DNA of 64,000 nt from contig NZ_LJJB01000007.1 in NCBI RefSeq assembly GCF_001420695.1, forward strand, positions 457,890-521,889, written 5' to 3'. Position numbers and translations under genes: made by a program. The notes beneath the pieces were generated by a model. It worked only from the letters and a program-made list of their open reading frames with translations, was not told the origin of the DNA and did no database searches. Positions 8,963 to 17,433 of this stretch are shown here, in pieces; positions within the stretch are counted from its first letter, which is position 1; the number at the start of each line of letters is the position of its first letter. This stretch comes from Brevibacillus choshinensis. GTDB taxonomy: Bacteria; Bacillota; Bacilli; Brevibacillales; Brevibacillaceae.

Positions 8963-11386
8963 ATGAAGGTATCGTACCAATGGTTAGCGGAATACGTCGA
9001 TCTGAGTGATTGCACGCCTCACGAGCTTGCTGAAAAGCTGACTCGCAGTGGGGTAGAAGTGGACGCAGTAGAATCGCGCAATGCAGGCGTTTCTGGCGTC
9101 GTTATCGGTTATGTAAAAGAGCGCAGCAAGCACCCGGATGCAGATCGTCTCAACGTATGTATCGTGGATGCTGGACAAGGCGAAGACCTGCAGATTGTCT
9201 GCGGCGCGCCAAACGTAGACAAAGGTCAAAAAGTACTGGTAGCTCTGATCGGTGCAAAGCTGCCTGGAGGCTTGAACATCAAACGCTCCAAGCTGCGCGG
9301 TGTGGAATCCCAAGGGATGATTTGCTCGGCAAAAGAATTGGGCCTCAATGACAAGCTGCTCGCAAAAGATCAGCAAGAAGGCATCATGGTATTGCCAGAG
9401 GGAGCAGAAATCGGGATGGATGCGATCTCCTATCTCGGCATGGACGACTACGTTCTGGAGCTGGGCCTGACGCCAAACCGTTCTGACTGCTTGAGCATGC
9501 TCGGTGTTGCCTATGAAGTAGCAGCCATTTTGGGTAAAGAAGTCTTACTTCCGCAAATCGAGCTGACGGAGGGTGGAGAGCAAAATCCACTCAACGTGAA
9601 GATTGATGCGAGCGAAGAGTGCTACCAATACCATGGCCGTCATTTCACCAATGCCAAGATCGCAAGCTCGCCGCAGTGGATGAAAAACCGTCTGATGGCA
9701 GCTGGCGTTCGACCAATCAACAACGTGGTGGATGTAACCAACTATGTGCTGCTCGAATACGGTCAGCCTCTCCACGCATTCGACGCAGGTCAAGTAGCGG
9801 ATCGCACGATTGTGGTTCGTATGGCTGAGGAAGGCGAAACACTGGTGACGCTGGACGATCAGGAGCGCAAGCTGGACGCGCAGACTTTGCTGATCACGGA
9901 TCCGACGAAGGGCTTGGCGATCGCCGGAGTCATGGGTGGAGCCAACTCCGAAATCACGGGTGAAACGCATGAGATTATCCTGGAGGCTGCTTGGTTCACG
10001 CCGAAAACGGTACGTCGCACGGCACGTTCGTTGGGAATGCGTACCGAGGGTTGCGTTCGTTGGGAAAAAGGGGTAGATCAGGCGCGTGTGCAAGAAGCAG
10101 GCGAACGCGCAGCAGCACTGATCCAGCAATTGTCTGGAGCGACGATCTCCAAAGGCATCGCGTCAGCAGTCGTGACGGAAGCAAAGCCTGCAGTAGTCAC
10201 CGTTACCTTGACCAAAATCAATCAACATCTCGGTACGTCACTGGTTGCCTCCGATGTATCTCCGATCTTTGATCGTCTTCAGTTCCCTTATAAAACGGCG
10301 AATGACAGCTGGACGGTTACGGTGCCAACTCGACGTGGAGACATTACGTTGCCGGAAGATCTGGTCGAAGAAGTAGCGCGTCTCTATGGCTACGACAATA
10401 TTCCGACCAGCTTGCCTTCCGGAGCAACGACCCAAGGAAGCCTGAATCCTGAGCAACAGCTGCGCCGCACGATTCGCCGCCATCTGATCGGTGTCGGATT
10501 GAACGAAGCGATCTCCTATGCGCTGGTACACCCGGACCGCGTGGAAGATGCGGCAGGCTTGCATCAGAACAATGTAAAACCAGTTGCTCTCCTCATGCCG
10601 ATGAGCGAAGAGCGCAGCGTATTGCGCACGAGCTTGATCCCTAGCTTGCTGGAGACCATCGCGTATAACAAAAACCGTCAAAATCACGACGTGGCCATCT
10701 TTGAACTGGGACGTGTATTCTTGAGTACTGAAGATAAGCTGAGCCAGCTGCCAGAAGAGCGCTTGTATGTGGGTGGCGCTGTTACCGGCCAGTGGGTTCC
10801 GCAAAACTGGATGGGTGCCAAACAGCCTGTAGACTTTTATCAGGCAAAAGGAATTGTAGAGTCGCTCCTGGCTCGTCTGGGCATCCAAAACGTACAGTAC
10901 AACGCTGTAGCTGACCTCAATGGTATGCACCCGGGTCGCACAGCAGAAGTATCGGCTGGGGATACTCGTCTCGGTTATGTAGGACAGATTCACCCTGGAA
11001 CGGAAAAGGCATACGATTTGAGTGAAACGTACGTGCTCCAGCTCGACGTTGCCAAAATGATCGAAGTGGCAGCAGGCGTAGGGTTCTATAACCAGCTTCC
11101 GAAATTCCCGGCAGTGACGCGCGACCTGGCTCTGGTTGTCGATCGTACAGTACCAGCTGGTGCGCTGGAAGCAACCATCCGCCAAGCGGCAGGAGATCTG
11201 CTGGAATCCCTTACCTTGTTCGATGTGTACACGGGCGAGCGGATTGGGCAAGATAAAAAGAGCATGGCTTTTGCCTTGGTACTTCGTAATTCCGAACGCA
11301 CTTTGCAGGAGGAAGAGATCCAACAAGTGACCAATGCAGTGATCGAAGCGCTGAAATCCAATACAGGTGCCGAGCTGCGTATGTAA
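8963..11386 (+). CDS. pheT: Phenylalanyl-tRNA synthetase beta subunit
   Basis: A 807-residue protein of normal family length. Visible domains are an EMAP/OB-type tRNA-binding domain (about residues 40-155), the B3/B4 editing domain with GVMGGANSEI and REGCVRWEKG-like signatures, the B5 domain (about 405-480), a pseudo-catalytic core, and a C-terminal anticodon-binding FDX-ACB domain starting near PKFPAVTRDLALVVD. It completes the alpha2-beta2 synthetase and edits mischarged Tyr-tRNA-Phe. It is cotranscribed with pheS under the T-box. In Bacillus subtilis rnhC usually follows, but here zapA comes next. Confidence 0.97.
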   Translation: MKVSYQWLAEYVDLSDCTPHELAEKLTRSGVEVDAVESRNAGVSGVVIGYVKERSKHPDADRLNVCIVDAGQGEDLQIVCGAPNVDKGQKVLVALIGAKLPGGLNIKRSKLRGVESQGMICSAKELGLNDKLLAKDQQEGIMVLPEGAEIGMDAISYLGMDDYVLELGLTPNRSDCLSMLGVAYEVAAILGKEVLLPQIELTEGGEQNPLNVKIDASEECYQYHGRHFTNAKIASSPQWMKNRLMAAGVRPINNVVDVTNYVLLEYGQPLHAFDAGQVADRTIVVRMAEEGETLVTLDDQERKLDAQTLLITDPTKGLAIAGVMGGANSEITGETHEIILEAAWFTPKTVRRTARSLGMRTEGCVRWEKGVDQARVQEAGERAAALIQQLSGATISKGIASAVVTEAKPAVVTVTLTKINQHLGTSLVASDVSPIFDRLQFPYKTANDSWTVTVPTRRGDITLPEDLVEEVARLYGYDNIPTSLPSGATTQGSLNPEQQLRRTIRRHLIGVGLNEAISYALVHPDRVEDAAGLHQNNVKPVALLMPMSEERSVLRTSLIPSLLETIAYNKNRQNHDVAIFELGRVFLSTEDKLSQLPEERLYVGGAVTGQWVPQNWMGAKQPVDFYQAKGIVESLLARLGIQNVQYNAVADLNGMHPGRTAEVSAGDTRLGYVGQIHPGTEKAYDLSETYVLQLDVAKMIEVAAGVGFYNQLPKFPAVTRDLALVVDRTVPAGALEATIRQAAGDLLESLTLFDVYTGERIGQDKKSMAFALVLRNSERTLQEEEIQQVTNAVIEALKSNTGAELRM

Positions 11387-11467
11387 GCATGGCTTGACGA
11401 AATCTGACATTTTCAGTAACCTAAAATGGATAAGTAGAGCAAAGGTCGCAGTAGGGAGGAACCCCTC

Positions 11468-11743
11468 GTGCAAGGTGATGGGAAAAATCGTTTGACGGTG
11501 GATATCTTTGGCCAACAATACCGGCTCAGTGGAAAGGCAAGTGTCAATCACATACGTACGGTGGCCGGTTTCGTTGATGACAAGATGAACGAGATCGCGA
11601 ACGGTAACCATCGTTTGGACACGGCCAAGATCGCCGTACTTTCTGCAGTCAATATTGCGGATGAATACTTCCGCCTGCGTCAGGAGTACGAAGAGCTGCT
11701 GAAGATCCTTCAGGAAGATGCAAATGGAAAAGAGATAGAGTAA
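11468..11743 (+). CDS. zapA: Cell division protein ZapA
   Basis: A 91-residue protein with the ZapA fold: an N-terminal strand region (NRLTVDIFGQQYRLSGKAS), the helix VNHIRTVAGFVDDKMNEIA, the signature TAKIAVLSAVNIADEYFRL, and a C-terminal coiled coil. ZapA binds and bundles FtsZ at midcell. The start is GTG at 11468 behind AGGGAGGAA. It lies between pheT and larE and is followed by its own terminator. In Bacillus subtilis cvpA and polX would follow before mutS2; both are missing here. Confidence 0.92.
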   Translation: MQGDGKNRLTVDIFGQQYRLSGKASVNHIRTVAGFVDDKMNEIANGNHRLDTAKIAVLSAVNIADEYFRLRQEYEELLKILQEDANGKEIE

Positions 11744-11769
11744 AAAAGGGGGGCCTGTGCCCCTCTTTT
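11744..11769 (+). terminator. Terminator after zapA
   Basis: A short GC hairpin (AGGGG...CCCCT) within complementary A and T tracts, immediately after the zapA stop codon. Confidence 0.65.
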
Positions 11770-11809
11770 CGCATTGTAAGGAACTTACGGGGACAAAGGG
11801 GGAATTGGG

Positions 11810-12655
11810 ATGAGCCTGTTAATCGAGCAAGCGTTGGCGGAAAAAAACGAAAAGCTGGGGAACATCCTGCGAGAAATGGGAACGGTCCTGATCGCGTTTT
11901 CCGGTGGGGTTGACAGCACATTCCTGTTGGCGCGCGCTGTGGAAGTGCTGGGTGATGCAGCAATTGCCGTTACCGCAGCTTCCGAGACGTTTCCGACACG
12001 TGAATTTGAAGCTGCCAAACGACTCGCTGCTGGGCTGGGAGCAAGGTTTGTCACGACGGAAATTCGCGAGATGGAAAACCCGAATTTTGTCTCCAATCCT
12101 GTGAACCGCTGCTTTTTTTGCAAAGATGGGTTATACGAACATCTGGGAAAGATGGCAGAGGAAAATGAGTGGCGGGCTGTCATTTGTGACGGAGCCAATG
12201 TGGATGACCAGGGAGACTACCGCCCTGGCCGTATTGCCGCTGCACAGCGAGGAGTACGCAGTCCCTTGCAGGAAGCAGGCTTTTACAAGGAAGATATTCG
12301 TGCCATCTCCAAGGAAATGGGATTGTCGACATGGAACAAGCCCTCATTTGCTTGCCTGTCTTCAAGAATTCCCTACGGATCGCAAATTACGCTGGAAAAA
12401 ATCGATCAGATTGACCGAGCGGAAGGCTATCTGTTGAGTCTTGGTTTCCACCAAGTGAGGGTACGCCATCATGACAAAATCGCTCGGATTGAAGTGGGGC
12501 CAGATGATTTTGCCAGACTGTTGTCGCAACACGTGCAAATCAATCAGACGCTTCAGGAGATAGGCTTTACATATGTGACACTCGATTTGTTCGGGTATCA
12601 GACAGGAAGCATGAATGCTGTGCTGGGAACGGACGTGAAAAAACAGCATGGCTGA
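11810..12655 (+). CDS. larE: LarE-type ATP-dependent sulfur transferase (nickel-pincer cofactor synthesis)
   Basis: A 281-residue PP-loop ATPase with the pyrophosphate motif SGGVDS at residues 31-36. LarE adenylates the carboxylates of pyridinium-3,5-biscarboxylate mononucleotide and replaces them with thiocarboxylates. Three cysteines stand out: the CxxC of NRCFFC (Cys101, Cys104) and Cys182 in SFACLSSR, the position of the sacrificial cysteine of Lactobacillus LarE. A CxxC plus a distal Cys suggests the variant that holds a [4Fe-4S] cluster and donates sulfur catalytically; that is inference. The gene overlaps larB by 8 bases. Confidence 0.9.
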   Translation: MSLLIEQALAEKNEKLGNILREMGTVLIAFSGGVDSTFLLARAVEVLGDAAIAVTAASETFPTREFEAAKRLAAGLGARFVTTEIREMENPNFVSNPVNRCFFCKDGLYEHLGKMAEENEWRAVICDGANVDDQGDYRPGRIAAAQRGVRSPLQEAGFYKEDIRAISKEMGLSTWNKPSFACLSSRIPYGSQITLEKIDQIDRAEGYLLSLGFHQVRVRHHDKIARIEVGPDDFARLLSQHVQINQTLQEIGFTYVTLDLFGYQTGSMNAVLGTDVKKQHG

Positions 12656-13400
12656 TGTGAAAGCGATTTTGCAGGAAGTACAGGCAGGCAGACTGAGTAT
12701 TGAACGGGCGAGTGAGCTTTTGCAAGGAGCGGGGATGCTGGATTACGCCACGCTTGATTTGGACCGCGCTGGCCGCACAGGATTCCCGGAAGTGGTGTAC
12801 GGAGCAGGGAAACGTATCGATCAATTGATTGGGATTATGGAACGGCTGCGGGAGCATCAGGAGCTCGTCCTGGTCACAAGGGTAAGCGAGGAGCAGGCGA
12901 GTCGAGTACTGGAGCGCTGGCCGGACGTGCAGTATGAAAAGGAAGCAGGCTTGCTCATTTCCAGCCGAAAGCCGTTGCGGCCTGTGCGCGATGGGTATGT
13001 CGCTGTCGTTGCTGCAGGCACATCTGACTGGGGAGTGGCGCAGGAGGCTGCGTGGACAGCTCGTTGCTTTGGCAGTGAAGCACGCGTGATTGCGGATGTC
13101 GGTGTCGCAGGCATTCATCGTCTCTTCGGGCGACTAGAAGAAATCAGGTCTGCTTCGGTCATTGTCTGTGTGGCAGGAATGGAAGGGGCACTTGCCAGCG
13201 TATTGGCTGGTCTGGTCGACATTCCTGTAATTGCCGTTCCGACGAGTGTCGGTTACGGGGCAAACTTTGGTGGAGTGTCTGCGCTTTTATCCATGCTGAA
13301 TTCCTGCTCGACGGGAGTTGCAGTGGTGAATATTGACAATGGCTTCGGTGCTGGCTATATGGCTGGGATGATTCACAAGCAGACGAGCAAGACTATGTAA
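12648..13400 (+). CDS. larB: LarB-type pyridinium-3,5-biscarboxylate mononucleotide synthase
   Basis: A 250-residue protein of the LarB/AIR-carboxylase-like family. The conserved C-terminal half contains VAAGTSDWGVAQEAAWTA, VIVCVAGMEGALASVLAGL, VPTSVGYGANFGG and NIDNGFGAGYMA. LarB carboxylates and hydrolyses nicotinic acid adenine dinucleotide, the first step to the nickel-pincer nucleotide of lactate racemase and related enzymes. It is translationally coupled to larE. The nickel-inserting larC and any LarA-type enzyme are not in the window, so the end user of the cofactor is unknown from this sequence. Confidence 0.92.
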   Translation: MADVKAILQEVQAGRLSIERASELLQGAGMLDYATLDLDRAGRTGFPEVVYGAGKRIDQLIGIMERLREHQELVLVTRVSEEQASRVLERWPDVQYEKEAGLLISSRKPLRPVRDGYVAVVAAGTSDWGVAQEAAWTARCFGSEARVIADVGVAGIHRLFGRLEEIRSASVIVCVAGMEGALASVLAGLVDIPVIAVPTSVGYGANFGGVSALLSMLNSCSTGVAVVNIDNGFGAGYMAGMIHKQTSKTM

Positions 13401-13402
13401 AA

Positions 13403-13442
13403 AAGAGGAGAGCCACCCCAATGAGTCGGGTTGGCTCTTTTC
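13403..13442. terminator. Terminator between larB and the converging YvlD-like gene
   Basis: A GAGCCA...TGGCTC-type hairpin flanked by AAAAGAG and CTCTTTT, usable in both directions. Confidence 0.7.
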
Positions 13443-13451
13443 CAAAACCAG

Positions 13452-13826
13452 TTACGTTTCCTGCTTGTTTCCTGCATCCCCGTTATGGACATCCATGTGG
13501 GTCTTGATCGGGATGAACAGGTCGATGATCCCGATGACCAGAGAAGCGAGGAGTGCCCCCAGAATGGTAACGTGGAAACCGGAGACGACAAACTGGGTCA
13601 AGTAGATGACGACGGCACTGACGATAAAGCCGACGATCCCACGATTATAAGGCGAGATCCGATCGCCGAACATCGCTTCGATGACCCAGCCCAGCAGGGC
13701 AATGACAACAGCCGCCAACAAGGCTGTCCAAAAACTGCTAACGGAAAAGCCAGGAACCAGAAAGCCGACAAACATCAGGACTACGGCAGCGACGATAAAG
13801 CGGACGATATGGCGCATGATCGTCAT
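13452..13826 (-). CDS. YvlD-like integral membrane protein (phage holin superfamily IV fold)
   Basis: A 124-residue protein with about four membrane segments (VAAVVLMFVGFLVPGF, ALLAAVVIALLGWVIE, IVGFIVSAVVIYL, ILGALLASLVIGIIDLFI). It ends in a short polar tail. It belongs to the mycobacterial 4TMS/YvlD family, often labelled phage holin, but nothing phage-like surrounds it and a lytic role is not implied. Homologues are linked to envelope stress functions; the role here is unknown. It is transcribed against larEB. Confidence 0.8.
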   Translation of the reverse strand: MTIMRHIVRFIVAAVVLMFVGFLVPGFSVSSFWTALLAAVVIALLGWVIEAMFGDRISPYNRGIVGFIVSAVVIYLTQFVVSGFHVTILGALLASLVIGIIDLFIPIKTHMDVHNGDAGNKQET

Positions 13827-13907
13827 GTGTACTCCTCCTTTATAATTGTTTCATTTTCATTCTGGCTATTTGTGTGTCGAACTATGCCAGATGAGGGCGT
13901 GTAAAAT

Positions 13908-13936
13908 TATCCTTAGGACGGTTGGCATGGTATAAT
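13908..13936 (+). promoter_or_regulatory. Candidate promoter of the mutS2 operon
   Basis: A perfect TATAAT (13931-13936) with an extended TGG just upstream, and a weak -35 TTATCC at 17-base spacing, about 100 bases before mutS2. Confidence 0.5.
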
Positions 13937-14038
13937 GAGTAGATCAAATGGCTTACGTAATTCCTGACCGTCGCCGCTTCCTCTGCATTCAAGCGACAGG
14001 CACAGGTGAGCCGATGGAGGAAAGTAAGGAGGATCTCA

Positions 14039-16396
14039 GTGGAACAACGGGTACTAAAAACATTGGAATATGATAAAATCGTCGCTCTGTTGGTAGATAA
14101 AGCGACTTGCACATATGGAAAAGAAAAAGCTGCCGAGCTGCTTCCGTTCATGCGTATGGAGGAAGTGAACATTGCCCAGAGGGGAACAGCCGAAGCGGCT
14201 ACCGTCCTGCGACTGAAAGGGAGCGTGCCACTTGGAGGAATCCGGGACATCCGTGGGCCTGTACAACGTGCACGACTCAACGCCATGCTCGCCCCTTTGG
14301 AGCTGATGGATATTGCCAGCACGGTATCTGCCGGTCGCAGGCTCAAGCATTTTGTGCTCGATATGTGTGACGACCATGAATTGCCGTTGCTTCGTGATCA
14401 GGCGGAGCGCATCGAAGGTCTGCGAGAGCTGGAGATGGAAATTCGCCGCTGTGTTGATGAAAGTGGCGATATTTTGGATAGCGCTAGCGTCGAACTGCGC
14501 CAGGTCCGCCAAGAAATCCGGCAATTGGAGGCGAGGATTCGGGAAAAGCTGGATTCCATGACTCGTTCTTCCTCGTACCAAAAAATGCTGATGGAAAACA
14601 TCGTGACGATTCGCGGTGATCGCTTTGTGATTCCAGTGAAGCAGGAGTACCGTCATGTATTTGGAGGCATTGTGCATGACCAGTCTGCTTCCGGTGCTAC
14701 GCTCTTTATCGAACCAGAAGTCATTGTTTCCATGAACAACAAGCTTCGGGAGCAGCGTTTGCGCGAGGAGCGCGAGGTAGAACGGATCTTGTATTTGCTG
14801 ACGGAGCAGGTAGCTTTTGCAGTAGAGGCGTTGATTGAAAATGTCGACGCGCTCACCGAGCTGGACTTCCTATTTGCCAAAGCACAGTTGGCATGGAGTA
14901 TGAAAGCAATATGCCCGCGATTGAACGATCGTGGTTACTTGAATATGAGAAAAGCGCGCCATCCTTTGATTCCGCGTGATGTCGTCGTACCAGTAAGTGT
15001 GGAGCTGGGTGGCGAATATCAGGCTATCGTCGTCACCGGACCAAATACGGGAGGGAAAACCGTCTCGTTAAAAACAATCGGGCTACTTTCTCTCATGACG
15101 ATGGCAGGACTGCATATTCCTGCTGAGGAAGAAAGTGAAATGACCGTATTCTCCTCCGTTTTTGCTGATATTGGGGACGAACAATCGATTGAGCAAAGTC
15201 TCTCCACGTTTTCCAGCCATATGAAGAATATCATTCACATTTTGGAAACGATGGACGAAAAAAGCCTGGTGCTGTTTGACGAGCTGGGAGCGGGTACAGA
15301 CCCTACTGAAGGGGCTGCCCTGGCGATGTCCATCATCGACCATGTTATCGAGTCAGGAGCACGCCTGGTTGCGACGACACACTACAGTGAGTTAAAGGCG
15401 TATGCCTATGACAGACCTGAAGTGATCAATGCGAGCGTAGAATTCGATGTAGAGACCTTGCGTCCTACCTACCGTCTATTGGTTGGTGTGCCAGGACGCT
15501 CCAATGCGTTTGCCATCGCGAGACGACTGGGGCTGCCGGAGGCGATTATTGATGTGGCTCGTGGCTCCATCAGTGAGGAAGACAATCAAGTAGAGAGCAT
15601 GATCGCTTCGTTGGAGCGCAACCGCAAGTCAGCCGAGGCAGAGCGGCAAAAAGCAGAAGAACTCCGACGGGACGCAGAAAAGCTGCATCGCGAGCTGGAA
15701 GAGGAGCGTGCGCGCTTTGCCGAAGAGAAGAACAAGCGGATGGAGCGTGCAGAGGACGAAGCGCGTATCGCTGTTCAGTTGGCAAAGGAAGAAGCAGAGA
15801 CGATCATCCGCGAGCTGCGTGAGATGATGGCAGAAGGTATGGAAATCAAGGAGCATCGCTTGATCGATGCCAAAAAACGTCTGGGCAATGCAGTCCTGGA
15901 GCTGGATAAAGAAAAAGTGAAGAAGCCCGCCAAGGCCGTTCGTGCCACTCAAATAAAAGTGGGCGATGAAGTCATGGTGACGAGCTTTGGACAAAAGGGT
16001 ACCGTGCTTGAAAAAGTAAGCAAAGAGGAGTTTCTCGTGCAGATCGGCATCATGAAGATGAAGGTAAAACGGGACGACATGCACGTCCAGAACTCTGTGC
16101 AGCAAAAGCAACAGGCTACTCCTTACACGTCCGTCAAACGCAGAAGCGACAACATCAAGATGGATCTGGATTTGCGTGGCTACAACGTAGAGGATGGCAT
16201 CCGGGAAATCGATCAATTCCTCGATGATGCCTTGTTGGCTGGATTGCATTCCGTTTCCATTATTCACGGTCACGGTACAGGTGTACTGCGCAAAGGAGTA
16301 CATGAATACTTGCGTCATCACCGCAACGTCAAATCATTCCGTTTAGGTGGGCAAGGTGAAGGCGGAGTGGGTGCCACCATTGCCGAACTGAAATAA
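14039..16396 (+). CDS. mutS2: Endonuclease MutS2
   Basis: A 785-residue protein. It has helical clamp and lever regions, an ABC-type ATPase with Walker A TGPNTGGKT and signature SLSTFSSHM, a long charged coiled coil (about residues 520-640), and a C-terminal Smr nuclease domain (LDLRGYNVEDGIREID, HGHGTG). MutS2 acts in recombination control and as a rescue factor at collided ribosomes, not in mismatch repair. I chose GTG 14039, behind AAGGAGG, over an upstream in-frame codon at 14006. DUF350 and ferredoxin genes follow closely, probably in one operon. Confidence 0.95.
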   Translation: MEQRVLKTLEYDKIVALLVDKATCTYGKEKAAELLPFMRMEEVNIAQRGTAEAATVLRLKGSVPLGGIRDIRGPVQRARLNAMLAPLELMDIASTVSAGRRLKHFVLDMCDDHELPLLRDQAERIEGLRELEMEIRRCVDESGDILDSASVELRQVRQEIRQLEARIREKLDSMTRSSSYQKMLMENIVTIRGDRFVIPVKQEYRHVFGGIVHDQSASGATLFIEPEVIVSMNNKLREQRLREEREVERILYLLTEQVAFAVEALIENVDALTELDFLFAKAQLAWSMKAICPRLNDRGYLNMRKARHPLIPRDVVVPVSVELGGEYQAIVVTGPNTGGKTVSLKTIGLLSLMTMAGLHIPAEEESEMTVFSSVFADIGDEQSIEQSLSTFSSHMKNIIHILETMDEKSLVLFDELGAGTDPTEGAALAMSIIDHVIESGARLVATTHYSELKAYAYDRPEVINASVEFDVETLRPTYRLLVGVPGRSNAFAIARRLGLPEAIIDVARGSISEEDNQVESMIASLERNRKSAEAERQKAEELRRDAEKLHRELEEERARFAEEKNKRMERAEDEARIAVQLAKEEAETIIRELREMMAEGMEIKEHRLIDAKKRLGNAVLELDKEKVKKPAKAVRATQIKVGDEVMVTSFGQKGTVLEKVSKEEFLVQIGIMKMKVKRDDMHVQNSVQQKQQATPYTSVKRRSDNIKMDLDLRGYNVEDGIREIDQFLDDALLAGLHSVSIIHGHGTGVLRKGVHEYLRHHRNVKSFRLGGQGEGGVGATIAELK

Positions 16397-16413
16397 AAAC
16401 GGGAGGGGACACC

Positions 16414-16824
16414 ATGGGGAGCCTGCTGCACAATCAATACTTTGCTACGGCAGCTTATTTTACCGTAACAGGGCTGATGATGATCCTGTTCCTGTCTATT
16501 TTTGAATTGGTGACGCGCTACCGTGTCTGGCACGAGCTAAAGCAGGGAAATATGGCCGTTGCCATGGCAACAGGAGGAAAAATATTCGGCATCGCCAATA
16601 TCTTCCGGTACTCGATCCAGGAGCACGCCTCTATGGGGGAGGCTCTGATCGGGGCTACATTCGGCTTTTTCCTGCTTTTAGTGAGCTACTTTATTTTTGA
16701 ATACATGACACCGAGTTTCAATATCGATGATGAAATTGCCAAGGACAACCGGGCGATAGGATTTACCGCCATGGTGTTGTCCGTCGGCTTTTCTTACATT
16801 ATTGGCGCGAGTCTGACAAGGTAG
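16414..16824 (+). CDS. DUF350 family membrane protein (YshE-like)
   Basis: A 136-residue protein with four predicted membrane segments, including AAYFTVTGLMMILFLSIFEL, GATFGFFLLLVSYFIFEYM and GFTAMVLSVGFSYIIGASL, and a conserved MATGGKIFGIANIF loop. It starts 17 bases after mutS2. In Bacillus subtilis the matching gene yshE also follows mutS2 and precedes lcfA. The function of DUF350 proteins is unknown. In this window lcfA is displaced by about 23 kb. Confidence 0.88.
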   Translation: MGSLLHNQYFATAAYFTVTGLMMILFLSIFELVTRYRVWHELKQGNMAVAMATGGKIFGIANIFRYSIQEHASMGEALIGATFGFFLLLVSYFIFEYMTPSFNIDDEIAKDNRAIGFTAMVLSVGFSYIIGASLTR

Positions 16825-16849
16825 AGTCTAGTTACAGGAGGGAGCAGGT

Positions 16850-17185
16850 ATGGATCATCCCGACTTGAAACGATGTATTGTAACAGTTGTCGAGGGAAGC
16901 AAGCAAACGTCTATTTCTCTGAAGGACGGAGACAATCTCCTATTGGGGTTAGTGCGCGCCAATATGCCCGTTGAGTTTTATTGCACGACAGGAAAATGTA
17001 CGACCTGTCGCTTGCGAATGGTAATTTCTGAAGGTTCTGCAGGAATGCCATCTGAAACCGAGCAATATCGGTTAGGTGCAGATGCGATGTCACTCGGCTA
17101 CCGTTTGGCTTGTCAGGTGTATGTGTCAGGTCCGATGACCGTTTATTTGGAGGGCTCAGGTGGCACTCCCGAGCAGAAACCATGA
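16850..17185 (+). CDS. Plant-type [2Fe-2S] ferredoxin
   Basis: A 111-residue small electron carrier. The cluster ligands are visible as Cys-x4-Cys-x2-Cys (CTTGKCTTC) and a distal Cys in RLACQVYV, the standard plant-type arrangement. It is soluble and cytoplasmic, with a GGAGGGAGC ribosome site, 25 bases after the DUF350 gene. No partner reductase or oxygenase is nearby, so its redox partner cannot be named. Its TGA is directly followed by the TTG of a small membrane-protein ORF. Confidence 0.9.
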   Translation: MDHPDLKRCIVTVVEGSKQTSISLKDGDNLLLGLVRANMPVEFYCTTGKCTTCRLRMVISEGSAGMPSETEQYRLGADAMSLGYRLACQVYVSGPMTVYLEGSGGTPEQKP

Positions 17186-17359
17186 TTGAACGAGGCACAG
17201 ATCGAGAGTATAATTAGGCTTTGGCAGAGTGCATCAAGGGCACAGAGCCGAATCCAGATGAAAGAGCATGAGGAGGATTCAGCCTTGGAAACGTTGTACA
17301 AGGTCCTCATAGGATTATGTGTCATCTTTGTAGCGGCAGGAATTTACTATCTGTCGTAA
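17186..17359 (+). CDS. Small single-span membrane protein (57 codons)
   Basis: An open frame beginning with TTG directly after the ferredoxin stop. It encodes a polar, helical N-terminal half (EAQIESIIRLWQSASRAQ) and one C-terminal membrane segment (YKVLIGLCVIFVAAGIYYL). No strong ribosome site precedes TTG 17186, so start by coupling is possible. Alternatives are ATG 17258, or TTG 17285, which has a perfect AGGAGG eight bases upstream and would give 24 residues containing only the membrane segment. No known family is recognised. The open frame, membrane segment and operon position support a real gene; the start is uncertain. Confidence 0.5.
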   Translation: MNEAQIESIIRLWQSASRAQSRIQMKEHEEDSALETLYKVLIGLCVIFVAAGIYYLS

Positions 17360-17433
17360 CGGAATTACCTGTGGCCGCGTAATTACCATTGCGTGGACCT
17401 TACCTTAGAGAACTTGAAAGAGGAGATACAGAA

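Noticed and set aside
10238-11611. 457-codon minus-strand open frame opposite pheT and zapA
   Set aside because: Crosses two well-supported plus-strand genes; composition is that of a mirror frame.
13452-13826. Phage holin or prophage remnant
   Set aside because: The family label is historical; no phage genes or attachment sites lie nearby.
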